Assembly (NCBI GenBank): GCA_900299185.1 | Contig: OMIV01000001.1 | Location: 1 to 62,877, forward strand | DNA length: 62,877 bases | Reading direction: 5' to 3' | DNA from: Planctomycetaceae bacterium | GTDB taxonomy: Bacteria; Planctomycetota; Planctomycetia; Planctomycetales; Planctomycetaceae | Part shown: positions 1-9,528 of the stretch, piece by piece | How positions within the stretch are numbered: position 1 is the stretch's first letter | Layout of the letters: each line of letters opens with the position of its first letter | Notes under the pieces: model-generated | Seen by the model: only the letters and a program-made list of their open reading frames with translations | Database searches by the model: none | Told to the model about the DNA's origin: nothing | Translations under genes and position numbers: made by a program

Positions 1-1
1 A

Positions 2-88
2 CGCCGAGCTTACGGCTACCGCAACCGCAATCACTTCATCCTGAGAATCGAAACACTTCACACCACCAAAGTCCGACTCGTCGGCTGA
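2..88 (+). CDS. Transposase C-terminal fragment, ISL3-like (partial)
   Basis: The open frame runs from the contig edge to TGA at 86-88 and encodes 28 residues beginning RRAYGYRNRNHFILRI. An R-R-A-Y-G-[YF]-R-N segment followed by a short F-x-L-R-I stretch is typical of the extreme C-terminus of ISL3-family DDE transposases. The stop codon abuts the terminal inverted repeat, as is usual for compact IS elements. The rest of the gene is outside the window. A second copy of the same gene begins at 62857. Confidence 0.65.
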   Translation, partial: RRAYGYRNRNHFILRIETLHTTKVRLVG

Positions 89-120
89 TACCAGTTACCC
101 CCACGGTTTTGCGATGAGCC
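89..120 (-). repeat. Terminal inverted repeat of the left IS copy
   Basis: This 32-base segment is the exact reverse complement of 62758-62789. Its outer boundary is 120, because identity to the other copy stops there and host coding sequence resumes. The 8 bases just outside are TCAAAAGC. Confidence 0.85.
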
Positions 121-180
121 TCAAAAGCGCTCTACGAAAAATACTGGCACGACGGTTTTGAGTTCCACAACCTCAACAAC

Positions 181-2700
181 TTGTTTGGCGCTGTAATCTT
201 CTCCGGCAAAGTCGTCATCTCGAACGATCCCGCTATCGACCCGCGTAGCGGTGGCACACCCGGCGGCCACCCGCCGCTGACGTCTTTCTTAGGAATTCCA
301 ATCCACGTCGACGGGCGCTTGATTGGCATGGTGGGTTTGGGCAATCGTCCTGGTGGATATAGCCACTCGCTTGTCGATCAAATGCAAACCTTGATCATGA
401 TTTGCGGAGCGATGATCGAGTCGATTGTTGTGCGTCGCGAACGAGATCGAGCAACTGTCTTGTTGAAGGCTGCCGAACAAGCGCAATTCGAATTCTCCGA
501 ACGCAATGCCGCACTCATCAATGCTCAGCCAGACTACATGTTCGTCCTCGATTACGAAGGTGTCTTCTTAGACTTTCATTGTGGCCACAAGAACGTGCTC
601 TACGTGCCGCCAAGTTCTTTCCTAGGCCGATCGATCGAAGAAATCTTACCGCCAGAGGTCTGTCAAAAGTTTCGTACGGCTTCGGAATATGTTCGAAATT
701 CGAACTGCCCCGCGGAATTCGAGTACGAACTGAAACTCGACGACGAAAAGCGATCTTACGAAGCCCGCGTCGTGCAGTTTCCGCAGAACCAGATTCTAGT
801 GATCTCACGCGACATCACGGAGAAAGTTAAGGCGCAGAACGAGCAACAACGGAGTGAATCTCACCTCAAACTGCTCGTGGAACAACTTCCGATCATCGTA
901 TGGAACTTCGATGAGCATCTCGTACTGACGTCAGTCGTTGGTCGCAACTTGACTGAACTAGGACTCAATCCAAAACAACTCGTTGGTAGAGACGTCGCCG
1001 AATGTGTGCATGGACTCGACCTCAATTACGGACTGATAGAGACCCATCGCCGTGCATTGTCTGGCGAGTCGGTGAGTTACGACTTCAGTTATCGCAATGC
1101 CGTTTTGCATTGCTATGCCGAACCCAAACGCGACGCGACTGGCAAGATCATTGGCGTGATTGGAGTCGCCTTAGACCGTACTAACTTTGTGGCGATTGAA
1201 TCCGAGTTGCGAAAGAAAGAGCACTTCGTCGACCGCATTGCCGAAGCTTCGCCGCACATCATCTATGTCTTCGACGTGCAAGAACGTAAGACGATTTACT
1301 GCAATCGGCGAGTGGCAAATGATTTGGGCTACTCACCAGAGCAAGTCGTTGAAATGGGCGATGAGTTCATGATGCATTTATTGCATCCCGATGACGCTCA
1401 GAAACTTCAACAACTTCTCAATCGCTGGGACACCGCAGAAGATGGCGAGATTCTCAAGACGGAATATCGCCTCAAACATTCCGACGGCTCGCTCCGCTGG
1501 TTCATGGGACGTGATACGGTCTTCAAGAGAGATGAACTTGGTCGCGTCTCTCAGATTATTGGGACGGCTCAAGACATTACCGATCGCGTGAATGCCGAAC
1601 AGTTACTACACGCCAGTCGGGAACAATTGCAGGCGATCTTTAATGCAGATCCGAGCTGCCTGAAGGTCGTAAACACCGACGGAACACTGCTCGCTATCAA
1701 TTCGTCTGGATTGAAAATGGTGGGGGCTCAGATGGAAGCCGAGGTCATTGGTCGATCCCTCATAGACTGCATCGTCCCTGAACATCGCGAAAACTACGCC
1801 CGCATGCATCAGAAAGTTTGTTCCGGCCAACCTGCTGAACTGATCTTCGAGATGTTTGGCCCCAATAACGATCGTCGCTGGATGGAGTCACGTGCGGTTC
1901 CGTTGCAATACACAGCTGACGGTCCAATTCTGCACTTGGGCATTACTCGCGACATCACCGAAGAGATGCAATCACAGCAAACGATCGCCGAGCAACAAGC
2001 ACAGCTCACCCACTTCTCACGGCTGGCGACGATGGGGCAGATGCTCGCAGCCATTTCTCACGAGATCACTCAACCATTGGCGGCGATCTCCAATTATGCC
2101 GCCGCAAGCACGTTGGCTGCCGAGCGAAGTCCACAAGTCGATCCGCGCTTGCCGCAGTTCTTGAAGTCCATCACCGATCAAGCTTCGCGTGCGGGCAGCA
2201 TCCTCGAACGCTTACGGGGCTTTCTCCGCCGCACAGACTCGCTGCGACAACGCGCCGACCTGCGAGACATCGCCCATGACTCGGTGGAGTTGGTTCGGTT
2301 TCAATTGCAGAAGAAGCAAGTACGCGTCGAGTTCCGAGCCGATTCAACTCCGGTATGGGTCACAGTGGATGTGGTACAGATTCAACAAGTGATGGTGAAC
2401 CTCATCACAAATGCCTGCGATGCGATGGTCGAAACGCCGGTCGAAGAACGGAAGATCGACATCGTCTGTTTTCGATATCAAAGCCAAGCGTGTGTTGCCG
2501 TCAGTGATCGAGGCTGCGGTCTGTCAGAGGAGCATCAACAGCGACTCTTCCAAGCATTCTCGACCACAAAACCTACTGGCATGGGACTGGGGCTGGCCAT
2601 TTGCCGTGACATCTTGAAGATTCACCAGGGCATCATCATCGGAGCCAATCGTCCCGACGGTGGCGCGACCTTCGAATTCCGTGTGGCCATCGCTGAATAG
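181..2700 (+). CDS. 5'-truncated GAF-multiPAS sensor histidine kinase, interrupted by an IS
   Basis: A membrane-less sensor kinase that should autophosphorylate on His. The visible frame is open from 118, straight out of the IS, and host residues begin SKALYEKYWHDGFEF at 121; TTG at 181 is only the first possible start. Residues 1-80 are the second half of a GAF domain (GHPPLTSFLGIPI, GYSHSLVDQMQTL). About four PAS domains follow (roughly 100-210, 225-335, 345-470, 475-610). A HisKA domain (AAISHEITQPLAAISNYA, near 640-700) and a HATPase domain (N box NLITNACDAM, G boxes SDRGCGLS and GMGLGLAICRD) end the protein. The FixL-like H box is intact. The N-terminal half of the GAF domain and the native start are lost to the left, so this is probably a broken gene. 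No response regulator is adjacent. Confidence 0.9.
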   Translation: MFGAVIFSGKVVISNDPAIDPRSGGTPGGHPPLTSFLGIPIHVDGRLIGMVGLGNRPGGYSHSLVDQMQTLIMICGAMIESIVVRRERDRATVLLKAAEQAQFEFSERNAALINAQPDYMFVLDYEGVFLDFHCGHKNVLYVPPSSFLGRSIEEILPPEVCQKFRTASEYVRNSNCPAEFEYELKLDDEKRSYEARVVQFPQNQILVISRDITEKVKAQNEQQRSESHLKLLVEQLPIIVWNFDEHLVLTSVVGRNLTELGLNPKQLVGRDVAECVHGLDLNYGLIETHRRALSGESVSYDFSYRNAVLHCYAEPKRDATGKIIGVIGVALDRTNFVAIESELRKKEHFVDRIAEASPHIIYVFDVQERKTIYCNRRVANDLGYSPEQVVEMGDEFMMHLLHPDDAQKLQQLLNRWDTAEDGEILKTEYRLKHSDGSLRWFMGRDTVFKRDELGRVSQIIGTAQDITDRVNAEQLLHASREQLQAIFNADPSCLKVVNTDGTLLAINSSGLKMVGAQMEAEVIGRSLIDCIVPEHRENYARMHQKVCSGQPAELIFEMFGPNNDRRWMESRAVPLQYTADGPILHLGITRDITEEMQSQQTIAEQQAQLTHFSRLATMGQMLAAISHEITQPLAAISNYAAASTLAAERSPQVDPRLPQFLKSITDQASRAGSILERLRGFLRRTDSLRQRADLRDIAHDSVELVRFQLQKKQVRVEFRADSTPVWVTVDVVQIQQVMVNLITNACDAMVETPVEERKIDIVCFRYQSQACVAVSDRGCGLSEEHQQRLFQAFSTTKPTGMGLGLAICRDILKIHQGIIIGANRPDGGATFEFRVAIAE

Positions 2701-2715
2701 GATCGAGCAGCTGCA

Positions 2716-3762
2716 TCAACGGTCGGTGGAAGATGTATTACCAAAGGACTGTTTGATCGTCGCGATGCGTTGCCTCAAGCCCGCGTCTTCGACCAGCAGT
2801 TCTTCAATCCGACGGCAGGCGTGCATCACCGTACTGTGACTGCGGTGTTCGAAGTACTCGCCAATCTGAGCGAATGGCCCACGAGTCAGTTCGCGGGCCA
2901 AGTACATCGCGCATTGCCGCGCGGTTTTCAAAGTGGTGTCGCGCGCATCCGATCGAACGTCCGCGAGCTTCACTCCGAACTCGCGCGAGACAGCTCGTGC
3001 AATCTCTTCGAGCGTAACCGGGCGCGGCAGGATCTCGGTCTTTAGGAATGACATCGCCGTTTGAGAGTTCAATGGCCAGTCGCGCCGCCGCGTGAATTCG
3101 TCAAAGCGACGCAACACTCCCAACAACTCGCGCGGTGAAAGTGCTAATCGTCGAGCCAACAACTGGCTCACTGATGCGGGAATCGGAAACTGAGTATGCA
3201 CACAAAAGTGCTGCAGCAACTTCTCGCGCGAAGTCACTCCGGGCAGCGGCATGGCGGCACAAACTCCTGCTCGCAAGCGGTTCCGCAATCGAGTTATCAG
3301 CCCCGAAACATCGCCCGGCGTGCGATTCATTGTCACCACACAATCAACACCCGTCGAACGGCATTCATCTAGCCAACTGACGATGGCTTGCTGCACGCTC
3401 TCGTGCCGCGCCGCCAGTTGTAAGTCTTCGCACACAAGCAGTCGTCGCGGCGAAGCATCGCCTCGTTTCGTCGCCACACTCGGCCAAGGGATTTCAGGCA
3501 GGCTCTCGGCAGCTTCCACTCGAATGTCTGGTGGCGAGAACTTGTGTGAGATCAAAGCGCCGCGTCGGGCCATCTCTCGGATTGCCAAGTTGGCCAAGTG
3601 CGACTTGCCGACACCCGCCGGACCATGCAACGCGACCAAACGGCCCCGCTCGGTCACGGTTTCAATCAACTCGTCGACCGCAGCCTGCGCGAATCGCGTC
3701 TCATCACAGACGAGAAACGGCATGCCAAACGAATCGTGCGGTCGAGTGGGGCTTCGAGCCAT
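2716..3762 (-). CDS. dnaA: DnaA-type replication initiator, short form lacking domains I-II
   Basis: A 348-residue AAA+ protein with a DnaA domain IV. Walker A is GPAGVGKSHL (about residues 45-54). The Walker B region is LLVCEDLQLA, with Glu-Asp where DnaA normally has Asp-Asp. LITRLRNRLRAGV is in the position of the DnaA sensor/arginine-finger segment. The C-terminus carries the DNA-binding signature: DTTLKTARQCAMYLARELT then FEHRSHSTVMHACRRI, equivalent to the usual GGRDHTTV-HA. The protein is about 100 residues shorter than E. coli DnaA and starts almost at domain III, so the DnaB-loading domain I is missing. It could be the main initiator of this lineage or a DnaA paralogue. It is convergent with the histidine kinase, 15 bases away. 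No dnaN, recF or gyrB is nearby. Confidence 0.85.
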   Translation of the reverse strand: MARSPTRPHDSFGMPFLVCDETRFAQAAVDELIETVTERGRLVALHGPAGVGKSHLANLAIREMARRGALISHKFSPPDIRVEAAESLPEIPWPSVATKRGDASPRRLLVCEDLQLAARHESVQQAIVSWLDECRSTGVDCVVTMNRTPGDVSGLITRLRNRLRAGVCAAMPLPGVTSREKLLQHFCVHTQFPIPASVSQLLARRLALSPRELLGVLRRFDEFTRRRDWPLNSQTAMSFLKTEILPRPVTLEEIARAVSREFGVKLADVRSDARDTTLKTARQCAMYLARELTRGPFAQIGEYFEHRSHSTVMHACRRIEELLVEDAGLRQRIATIKQSFGNTSSTDR

Positions 3763-3915
3763 AAGCGCTGACTGTGTCCAAGGCCGTATGGGATTCAGGT
3801 CGAGACACTGTAGTAGCCGGCATTGATTCGTATGAAGAGAGAGATCACGTGGCCAACCGCAGAGCCACTGATGATCTCGGATTTCAGACCCTGCCCAACC
3901 TCTGACGATCGACCA

Positions 3916-5259
3916 TTAACCCATGATGACCAAGGTCGCGTTGAAGAAGACGAACACACCCAGCAGATCCGAGAGTGACGCGATCAGCGGGTTCGACATC
4001 AACGCGGGATCCATGCCGAGTGTCTTGAACGAGATCGGCAACAGAGTGCCCATCACGGTGCCAAAGAGCACCATCAAGCAAACGACCGACGAGACTGTCA
4101 GCGCTTCAACGAGCGACACTAATTGCATCGAACCAATAAAGGCGACGGTCATCATGCAGCAGCCCAAGACCAAGGCGACTCGGGCTTCACGCCACATCAA
4201 GGTGATCTTCTCACGACGATTCATCGTGCGCGTATGAATCTCTCGAATTACGAGCGTGGCCGATTGAGAGCCCGCGTTACCACCGCAGGCCAGCACCAGC
4301 GGCACGAACCAACCAATCCATGCGAAGTCTTTTTCGATGTGCTCGTAGTGCTTCAGCAAACTCGCGTTTCCAAACGCCGCGCACAGCAACAACACCAACC
4401 AAACGCCTCGCTTGCGAGCCAACACCAACAGCGGCGTATCCATGTAGCTCTCATCGAGCGGCTGAACGGCGGCGGCCATCTGCGCGTCTTCGTCGGCTTC
4501 TTCTTTAATGACGTCGATGGCGTCGTCGTGCGTCACGATGCCAACCAACCGGTTTTGATTGTCGACAACTGGAATGGCGAGGAAGTCATAGCGAGCCAAC
4601 TCGGATGCCACGAACTCTTCATCGTCGTCCACACGGACCGACAACACGTCTCGTCGCATGATGTCGACGAGCTTCATCGTGCGTTTGGCAACCAGCAGTT
4701 GTCTCAACGTCACAATGCCGTCCAATCGCTTGGCTTCGTCGATGATGTAGATGTAGTAGATCGTTTCGCTTTCGGGCGCTTGCTTGCTGAGCTGATCGAA
4801 AGCCTCGGCCACCGTGATGTTCTCATCGAGTGCCGTGAACTCGGGCGTCATGATCGAGCCCGCAGTTCCCTTGGGATACGCCAGCAACTTGCGGATCTCG
4901 GCGCGTTCTTCAACCGGCAACAACGGCAGCAACGCTTCTACGTGCGCCGAATCAATGTGGCCTAAGAAGTCGACTCGCTCGTCGGCAGCCATCTCTTGGA
5001 GCAACTTCGACAACTCGTTGCGGTCCGCGACATCGACAACTTCGATCTGCCGATTGGGACTCAAGAAGCCAAAGATCTCGGCCTGATGCGTCGCGTCACA
5101 AGTGCTGAGCACTCGCCAGATTTCTTTGCCGGTTAGCTCGTTAAACACTTCCGCCACAATGGCCGGGTGCAAGGCCAAGCAGAACTCGCGCATGCCCTCG
5201 TGGTCATTCTCTTCGAGGCTCATGCGAAGGTCGGGAAGTAGAAGCGAGCTATAAAACAT
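3916..5259 (-). CDS. mgtE: Magnesium transporter MgtE
   Basis: A Mg2+-gated inner-membrane channel/transporter of the MgtE family, 447 residues, the usual length. The MgtE_N helical domain spans about residues 5-130, a CBS pair about 135-255 (TLRQLLVAK, IPVVDNQNRLVGIVTHDD), and five membrane segments fill the C-terminal 180 residues. The pore-region signature GGNAGSQSATLVIR is present. The first ATG is kept because LLLPDLRMSLEEND aligns with the N-terminus of known MgtE proteins, although no strong ribosome binding site is visible. No Mg2+ riboswitch was recognised in the 100 bases upstream. Confidence 0.95.
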   Translation of the reverse strand: MFYSSLLLPDLRMSLEENDHEGMREFCLALHPAIVAEVFNELTGKEIWRVLSTCDATHQAEIFGFLSPNRQIEVVDVADRNELSKLLQEMAADERVDFLGHIDSAHVEALLPLLPVEERAEIRKLLAYPKGTAGSIMTPEFTALDENITVAEAFDQLSKQAPESETIYYIYIIDEAKRLDGIVTLRQLLVAKRTMKLVDIMRRDVLSVRVDDDEEFVASELARYDFLAIPVVDNQNRLVGIVTHDDAIDVIKEEADEDAQMAAAVQPLDESYMDTPLLVLARKRGVWLVLLLCAAFGNASLLKHYEHIEKDFAWIGWFVPLVLACGGNAGSQSATLVIREIHTRTMNRREKITLMWREARVALVLGCCMMTVAFIGSMQLVSLVEALTVSSVVCLMVLFGTVMGTLLPISFKTLGMDPALMSNPLIASLSDLLGVFVFFNATLVIMG

Positions 5260-5455
5260 GAGAGCGACGATCAGTGAAGCGAAGTAGTGGGTCTATATTC
5301 TTCCTGCGTAACTTCAGCGCGCCGCAAGCAAATCTTTCGATTGCGATATCGAAGTCATGAGGCTTGATCCTCAGTGCTAATGACGAATGACAACGAACCA
5401 ATAATCGAGGTCATTCCATGGGGCTGCGAACCGATGCCAGCTTGGGGAATAGTGC

Positions 5456-6922
5456 TTAGGCATCGCAACGGGGCGACCATTTCAAGATCGGCTTGCGAGC
5501 GGCTTGCACGTCGTTGGGCCGACTCACCGGAGTGGTATGCGGCGCGTTGTGCAGCGTCTCGGCGTCCTCCGACATGATCTTTTGCAGGCATGCGGCAAAG
5601 GCATCGAGCGTCGCTTTGGATTCGGTCTCGGTCGGCTCGGCCATGATGGCATCGGGCACAACGAGCGGGAAATAAACCGTCGGCGCGTGGAAGCCGTAGT
5701 CGAGCAACCGCTTGGCGATATCCATCGCCGAGATGCCGCGTTCCTTTTGAATCTGAGAAGCCGATGCCACGAACTCGTGCATGCAGGTTCGACCAAACGG
5801 CACGGGCAAGACGTCCTTCAACTTGGCCTTCAGATAGTTGGCATTCAGCACGGCATGCTCTGACACCGCTCGCAGCCCCTTCGCTCCCAGCGTCCTCAGG
5901 TAGAAGTAGCCTCGCAACAAGATGCCAACGTTGCCGAAGTGTGATCGCACGCGACCAACAGACTTGGCCGGATTGGTAAGTCCATATGCACCGCTCGCGG
6001 CGTCCCGAGTCACGATCGGTCCCGGCAGGAACTCGGCAAGGAAGTCGCGCACGGCAATCGGACCAGCACCCGGACCGCCTGCTCCGTGCGGACCGGTGAA
6101 AGTCTTGTGAACGTTGTAGTGCATCATGTCGCCGCCAAAGTCTCCAGGGCGTGTGATGCCCAAGATGGCGTTCATGTTGGCACCGTCGATGTAGACCAAT
6201 CCGCCAACCTCATGCACCAACTGCGCGACTTCGGCAATGCGTCGTTCAAACAAGCCCAGCGTGTTGGGATTCGTAATCATGAAGACGGCGGTCGAACTAT
6301 CGAGATGCTTCTTGAGTTCCTCGATATCAACAAAGCCATCCGCTCCATCATTGAGCTGGACGCAATCAAACCCGGCCAGCGCCGCGCTCGCGGGGTTCGT
6401 GCCATGCGCACTGCTCGGGAAGATGACCTTCGTGCGATTCTCGCCCTTATGTCGGAAGTAGGCCGACGCAACCAACAGCGCCGCGAACTCGCCTTGAGCA
6501 CCCGCAGCAGGCTGCAATGAGACTGCTGGCAATCCGCTGATCTCGGCCAGCATGTCCTGCATCTCGAAGAGAATACTCAACATGCCCTGCAAGCTGCCGA
6601 CGTCTTGATGAGGATGCAGATCAACGATGCCGGGCAACGACGCCAATCGCTCGTGGCGTTTGGGGTTGTATTTCATCGTACAACTGCCGAGCGGATAGAA
6701 GTGCGTGTCGACGGACATGTTGAGCGTCGACAGATTCGTGAAGTGACGCACGACGTCAGCTTCCGTGAGCTCAGGCAACTGTGGAGTTGTTGCTGCCAAG
6801 AACTCGGCGGGAATCACATCCGCCGGAGCACCACCAGGAACGTCAGCTTGAGGAAATGTCGCCGCGCGTCGGCCCGGAGATGAGAGGTCGAACAACAACT
6901 GAGTGGCTTGAGCGTTACGCAT
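5456..6922 (-). CDS. gcvPB: Glycine dehydrogenase (decarboxylating) subunit 2, P-protein beta subunit
   Basis: PLP-dependent half of the two-subunit P-protein of the glycine cleavage system, which decarboxylates glycine onto the lipoyl H-protein. HYNVHKTFTGPHGAGGPG contains the PLP-binding Lys; MITNPNTLGLFERR and VYIDGANMNA are further family blocks. The frame is open to 6979, but ATG 6922 (MRNAQATQLLFDLSSPGRRA) matches the family N-terminus and has AAGGGA 8 bases upstream. It is about 488 residues. The gcvPA and gcvH partners are not in the window; gcvT lies 20 kb away. The last 30 residues diverge from what is expected of the family and may be lineage-specific. Confidence 0.95.
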   Translation of the reverse strand: MRNAQATQLLFDLSSPGRRAATFPQADVPGGAPADVIPAEFLAATTPQLPELTEADVVRHFTNLSTLNMSVDTHFYPLGSCTMKYNPKRHERLASLPGIVDLHPHQDVGSLQGMLSILFEMQDMLAEISGLPAVSLQPAAGAQGEFAALLVASAYFRHKGENRTKVIFPSSAHGTNPASAALAGFDCVQLNDGADGFVDIEELKKHLDSSTAVFMITNPNTLGLFERRIAEVAQLVHEVGGLVYIDGANMNAILGITRPGDFGGDMMHYNVHKTFTGPHGAGGPGAGPIAVRDFLAEFLPGPIVTRDAASGAYGLTNPAKSVGRVRSHFGNVGILLRGYFYLRTLGAKGLRAVSEHAVLNANYLKAKLKDVLPVPFGRTCMHEFVASASQIQKERGISAMDIAKRLLDYGFHAPTVYFPLVVPDAIMAEPTETESKATLDAFAACLQKIMSEDAETLHNAPHTTPVSRPNDVQAARKPILKWSPRCDA

Positions 6923-7351
6923 AAGTGAGTCCCTTGGGTCAGAGTCTTGATCGAGGAACGGAGTCTGGAGAGACGCCACTCAAAGTTCAATTTGCACCGA
7001 CAGCATTCGGTGTGCTCGGCGAGCATTCTTGCGACTGAATTCTCGCAGCGCGCTGATTCGTACCAATCACACCGAGTCATAGACGCACTCGTTGATGCTT
7101 CAGCTTCGTTTGGGCAGATTGAATTGGAGCAATCGGCACGACTGGAATTGTCTGCCTGGGCGCTCAGGTCTGCCGACCGAGCGGGGAATTCCGCAGATCA
7201 CGTTACAGGGGATCTCTGCCCGCCGCCGATCCTGTTGGCAACAATCATGAGCACACCAACCCTGAAATCACTTTGGCCTACACGCGACGAGCAGCCGTCG
7301 CTCATGGGCACCCTCCTACCGATGGTGCTCGGGCCTGCGGAGTACGAGACC

Positions 7352-9505
7352 ATGCGAGTCTGGCCCGGACGTCCCGACCCACTGGGTGCTACTTGGGACG
7401 GACACGGAGTGAACTTCGCTCTCTTCTCGCAACATGCGACGAAGGTCGAGCTGTGTCTGTTTGACTCCACCGATGCGAATGAAGTTGCCGAGACGATTGA
7501 GCTGCCGACTCGCACGGGATTCGTGTGGCACGGCTACTTCCCCGAGCTGCGACCCGGTCAGCTTTATGCGTATCGAGTCCATGGACCTTACGAGCCAGCA
7601 GTGGGGCATCGCTTCAATGCCAACAAGGTGCTGATCGATCCCTACGCGAAAGCCATCGGTCGCGAGACGAACTGGGACCCAAGTTTGTTTGGTTACATCA
7701 TCGGAGAGACCGACGAGTCCTTCGATACTCAAGACAGCGCGGGTCATGCACCGCTGGGAGTGGTCGTCAACGATTCGTTCTTCTGGGGAGATGACGAACC
7801 GCTCCGCACTCCGTGGAGCAAGACGCTGATCTATGAGTTGCACGTCCGGGGCTTCACCAAGTTGCACGCGAAGATCCCCGAGTCGAAGCGCGGCACTTAT
7901 GCCGGACTGGCGTCGGCGACAGTCATCAAGCATCTGCAAAGCTTGGGAGTCACAGCCGTTGAATTGCTGCCCGTGCATCACTTTGTACGTGATAAGTTCT
8001 TACTCGAACGCAAGCTGACCAACTTTTGGGGCTACAACACGCTGTCGTTCTTTGCTCCAGATCCTCAGTACGCTGCGGCGACAACTCCGCAAGAAGTCGT
8101 GCGAGAGTTCAAGCGGATGGTCCGCAGCTATCACCAAGCGGGCATCGAGGTGCTGCTGGATGTCGTCTATAACCACACCTGCGAAGGCAATGAGTACGGA
8201 CCGACGTTGAGCTTCAAAGGCATCGACAACGCGAGCTACTACCGTCCGTCGATCGAGAAGGGGCCGCGCTGTCACGAGAACTACACCGGTTGCGGAAATA
8301 GCTGGCGCATCGGTCATCCACATGCCTTGCAACTGGTGCTCGATAGCTTGCGTTACTGGGTCCGCGAAATGCACGTCGATGGCTTCCGCTTCGATCTGTG
8401 TTCGGTGCTCGGTCGAGAACCCGATGACTTCACCGCTCATGCCGCGTTCTTCAAAGCCGTGCAACAAGACGAAGTGCTGTCGAAGGTGAAGCTGATCGCC
8501 GAACCGTGGGACTGCCGAGGCTATCACGTTGGGGCTTACCCCAGTCCATGGCGCGAGTGGAACGGCAAGTATCGAGACTGTGTTCGCAAATTCTGGCGCG
8601 GTGATAACGGAATGCTTGGAGAGTTCGCGCACCGACTCTGTGGCAGCGAAGAACTCTTCGCCCATAACGGTCGCGGGCCACTGTGCAGCATCATCTTCGT
8701 GACGTCCCATGATGGCTTCACGTTGGCCGATCTGGTCTCGCACAACGACAAGCACAACGCCGCCAACCTCGAAGAAAGCGGCGACAACCACAACCTCAGT
8801 TGCAACTACGGCCACGAAGGACCAACCGACGACCCTGCGATCAATGCTCTCAGGCAGCGTCAACAACGCAACATGCTGGCTTCGATGTTCCTGTCGCAAG
8901 GCGTTCCCATGTTGCTGGCAGGAGATGAATTCGGTCGCACTCAGCAAGGCAACAACAACGCTTATTGCCAAGACAACGAGATTAGTTGGGTCGATTGGAA
9001 TTGGAGCACCGAGCAAAAAGAGCTGCTCTCTTTCACTCGTCGCTTGGTCGAAGTCTGGAATTCGAACACGGTCTTCCAACGATCAACGTTTTTCCGCAAG
9101 CCGATGGAAGCCGATGCCTCGCATGACATTCACTGGCTGACTCCTGCTGCCGAGCCCATGACTCAAGCTGATTGGGAAGCAGGTTTCGCGAAGTGCGTTG
9201 GAGTGTTGCTAGATGGGACGATGCGCGATGAAGTGACTGCCCACAACGAGCCGATCACCGGTCAGCAAGTGCTGCTGCTCATCAATGCGAGCGACATCGA
9301 ACTGGCCTTCAATCTGCCCGAGTTGTCGAGCGGTTCGTATTGGGATGCAGTGATTGACACCGTCGATCCCAAGCAATTGACGAGGGTCATGAAGAAGGAC
9401 GAGCAGTATCGGACTCAACCCAAGTCGCTCGTGGTGCTCGTGCGGCGCGAGCAACTCTTGCAGCGGCTCCGTAAGAAAGCAGGGCAGGTGATTCGACGTG
9501 TTTAA
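7352..9505 (+). CDS. glgX: Glycogen debranching enzyme GlgX (isoamylase-type, GH13)
   Basis: Hydrolyses alpha-1,6 branches of glycogen or limit dextrins. An N-terminal CBM48 domain (PLGATWDGHGVNFALFS) is followed by a GH13 barrel with DVVYNHTCEGN, the nucleophile Asp in DGFRFDLCSVLGR, the acid Glu in LIAEPWDCRGY and the third Asp in VTSHDGFTLADLV. The frame is open upstream to 6947. I chose ATG 7352 (MRVWPGRPDPLGATWDG) because family members start here, GGAG lies 9 bases upstream, and it gives 717 residues, the size of TreX/GlgX proteins. ATG 7247 is an alternative. It is divergent from gcvPB. The maltokinase at 23.8 kb probably acts in the same storage-glucan metabolism. Confidence 0.93.
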   Translation: MRVWPGRPDPLGATWDGHGVNFALFSQHATKVELCLFDSTDANEVAETIELPTRTGFVWHGYFPELRPGQLYAYRVHGPYEPAVGHRFNANKVLIDPYAKAIGRETNWDPSLFGYIIGETDESFDTQDSAGHAPLGVVVNDSFFWGDDEPLRTPWSKTLIYELHVRGFTKLHAKIPESKRGTYAGLASATVIKHLQSLGVTAVELLPVHHFVRDKFLLERKLTNFWGYNTLSFFAPDPQYAAATTPQEVVREFKRMVRSYHQAGIEVLLDVVYNHTCEGNEYGPTLSFKGIDNASYYRPSIEKGPRCHENYTGCGNSWRIGHPHALQLVLDSLRYWVREMHVDGFRFDLCSVLGREPDDFTAHAAFFKAVQQDEVLSKVKLIAEPWDCRGYHVGAYPSPWREWNGKYRDCVRKFWRGDNGMLGEFAHRLCGSEELFAHNGRGPLCSIIFVTSHDGFTLADLVSHNDKHNAANLEESGDNHNLSCNYGHEGPTDDPAINALRQRQQRNMLASMFLSQGVPMLLAGDEFGRTQQGNNNAYCQDNEISWVDWNWSTEQKELLSFTRRLVEVWNSNTVFQRSTFFRKPMEADASHDIHWLTPAAEPMTQADWEAGFAKCVGVLLDGTMRDEVTAHNEPITGQQVLLLINASDIELAFNLPELSSGSYWDAVIDTVDPKQLTRVMKKDEQYRTQPKSLVVLVRREQLLQRLRKKAGQVIRRV

Positions 9506-9510
9506 TGGCC

Positions 9511-9528
9511 GCGAGGGGACGCCCTCGC
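9511..9528 (+). terminator. Short stem-loop just after glgX
   Basis: Arms GCGAGGG and CCCTCGC with a 4-base loop lie 6 bases after the glgX stop. There is no T-run after it, so intrinsic termination is uncertain; it may instead be part of a dispersed GC-rich palindrome. Confidence 0.35.

Larger units (their letters stand above)
1..120 (+). mobile_element. 3' end of an ISL3-like insertion sequence (left contig edge)
   Basis: The first 88 bases encode the end of a transposase, and the next 32 bases are a terminal repeat whose reverse complement recurs exactly at 62758-62789. Read outward-in, the repeat starts GGCTCATCGCAAAA, which fits the GGCTC-type termini known for the ISL3 family. The element lies in the + orientation and its outer end is base 120. 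Bases from 121 onward are host DNA in the middle of a GAF domain. Only the 3' end of the element is in the window. Family assignment rests on the terminus and a short protein tail, so it is probable and not proven. Confidence 0.75.

Noticed and set aside
4123-4965. A 280-codon open frame on the + strand opposite mgtE
   Set aside because: It is a shadow of mgtE: His/Arg/Gln-rich, no recognisable domain, while the minus strand has a complete MgtE with all motifs.
8000-9079. A 359-codon open frame on the minus strand inside glgX
   Set aside because: The GH13 catalytic motifs are all on the + strand; the reverse frame has no domain and mirrors codon bias.
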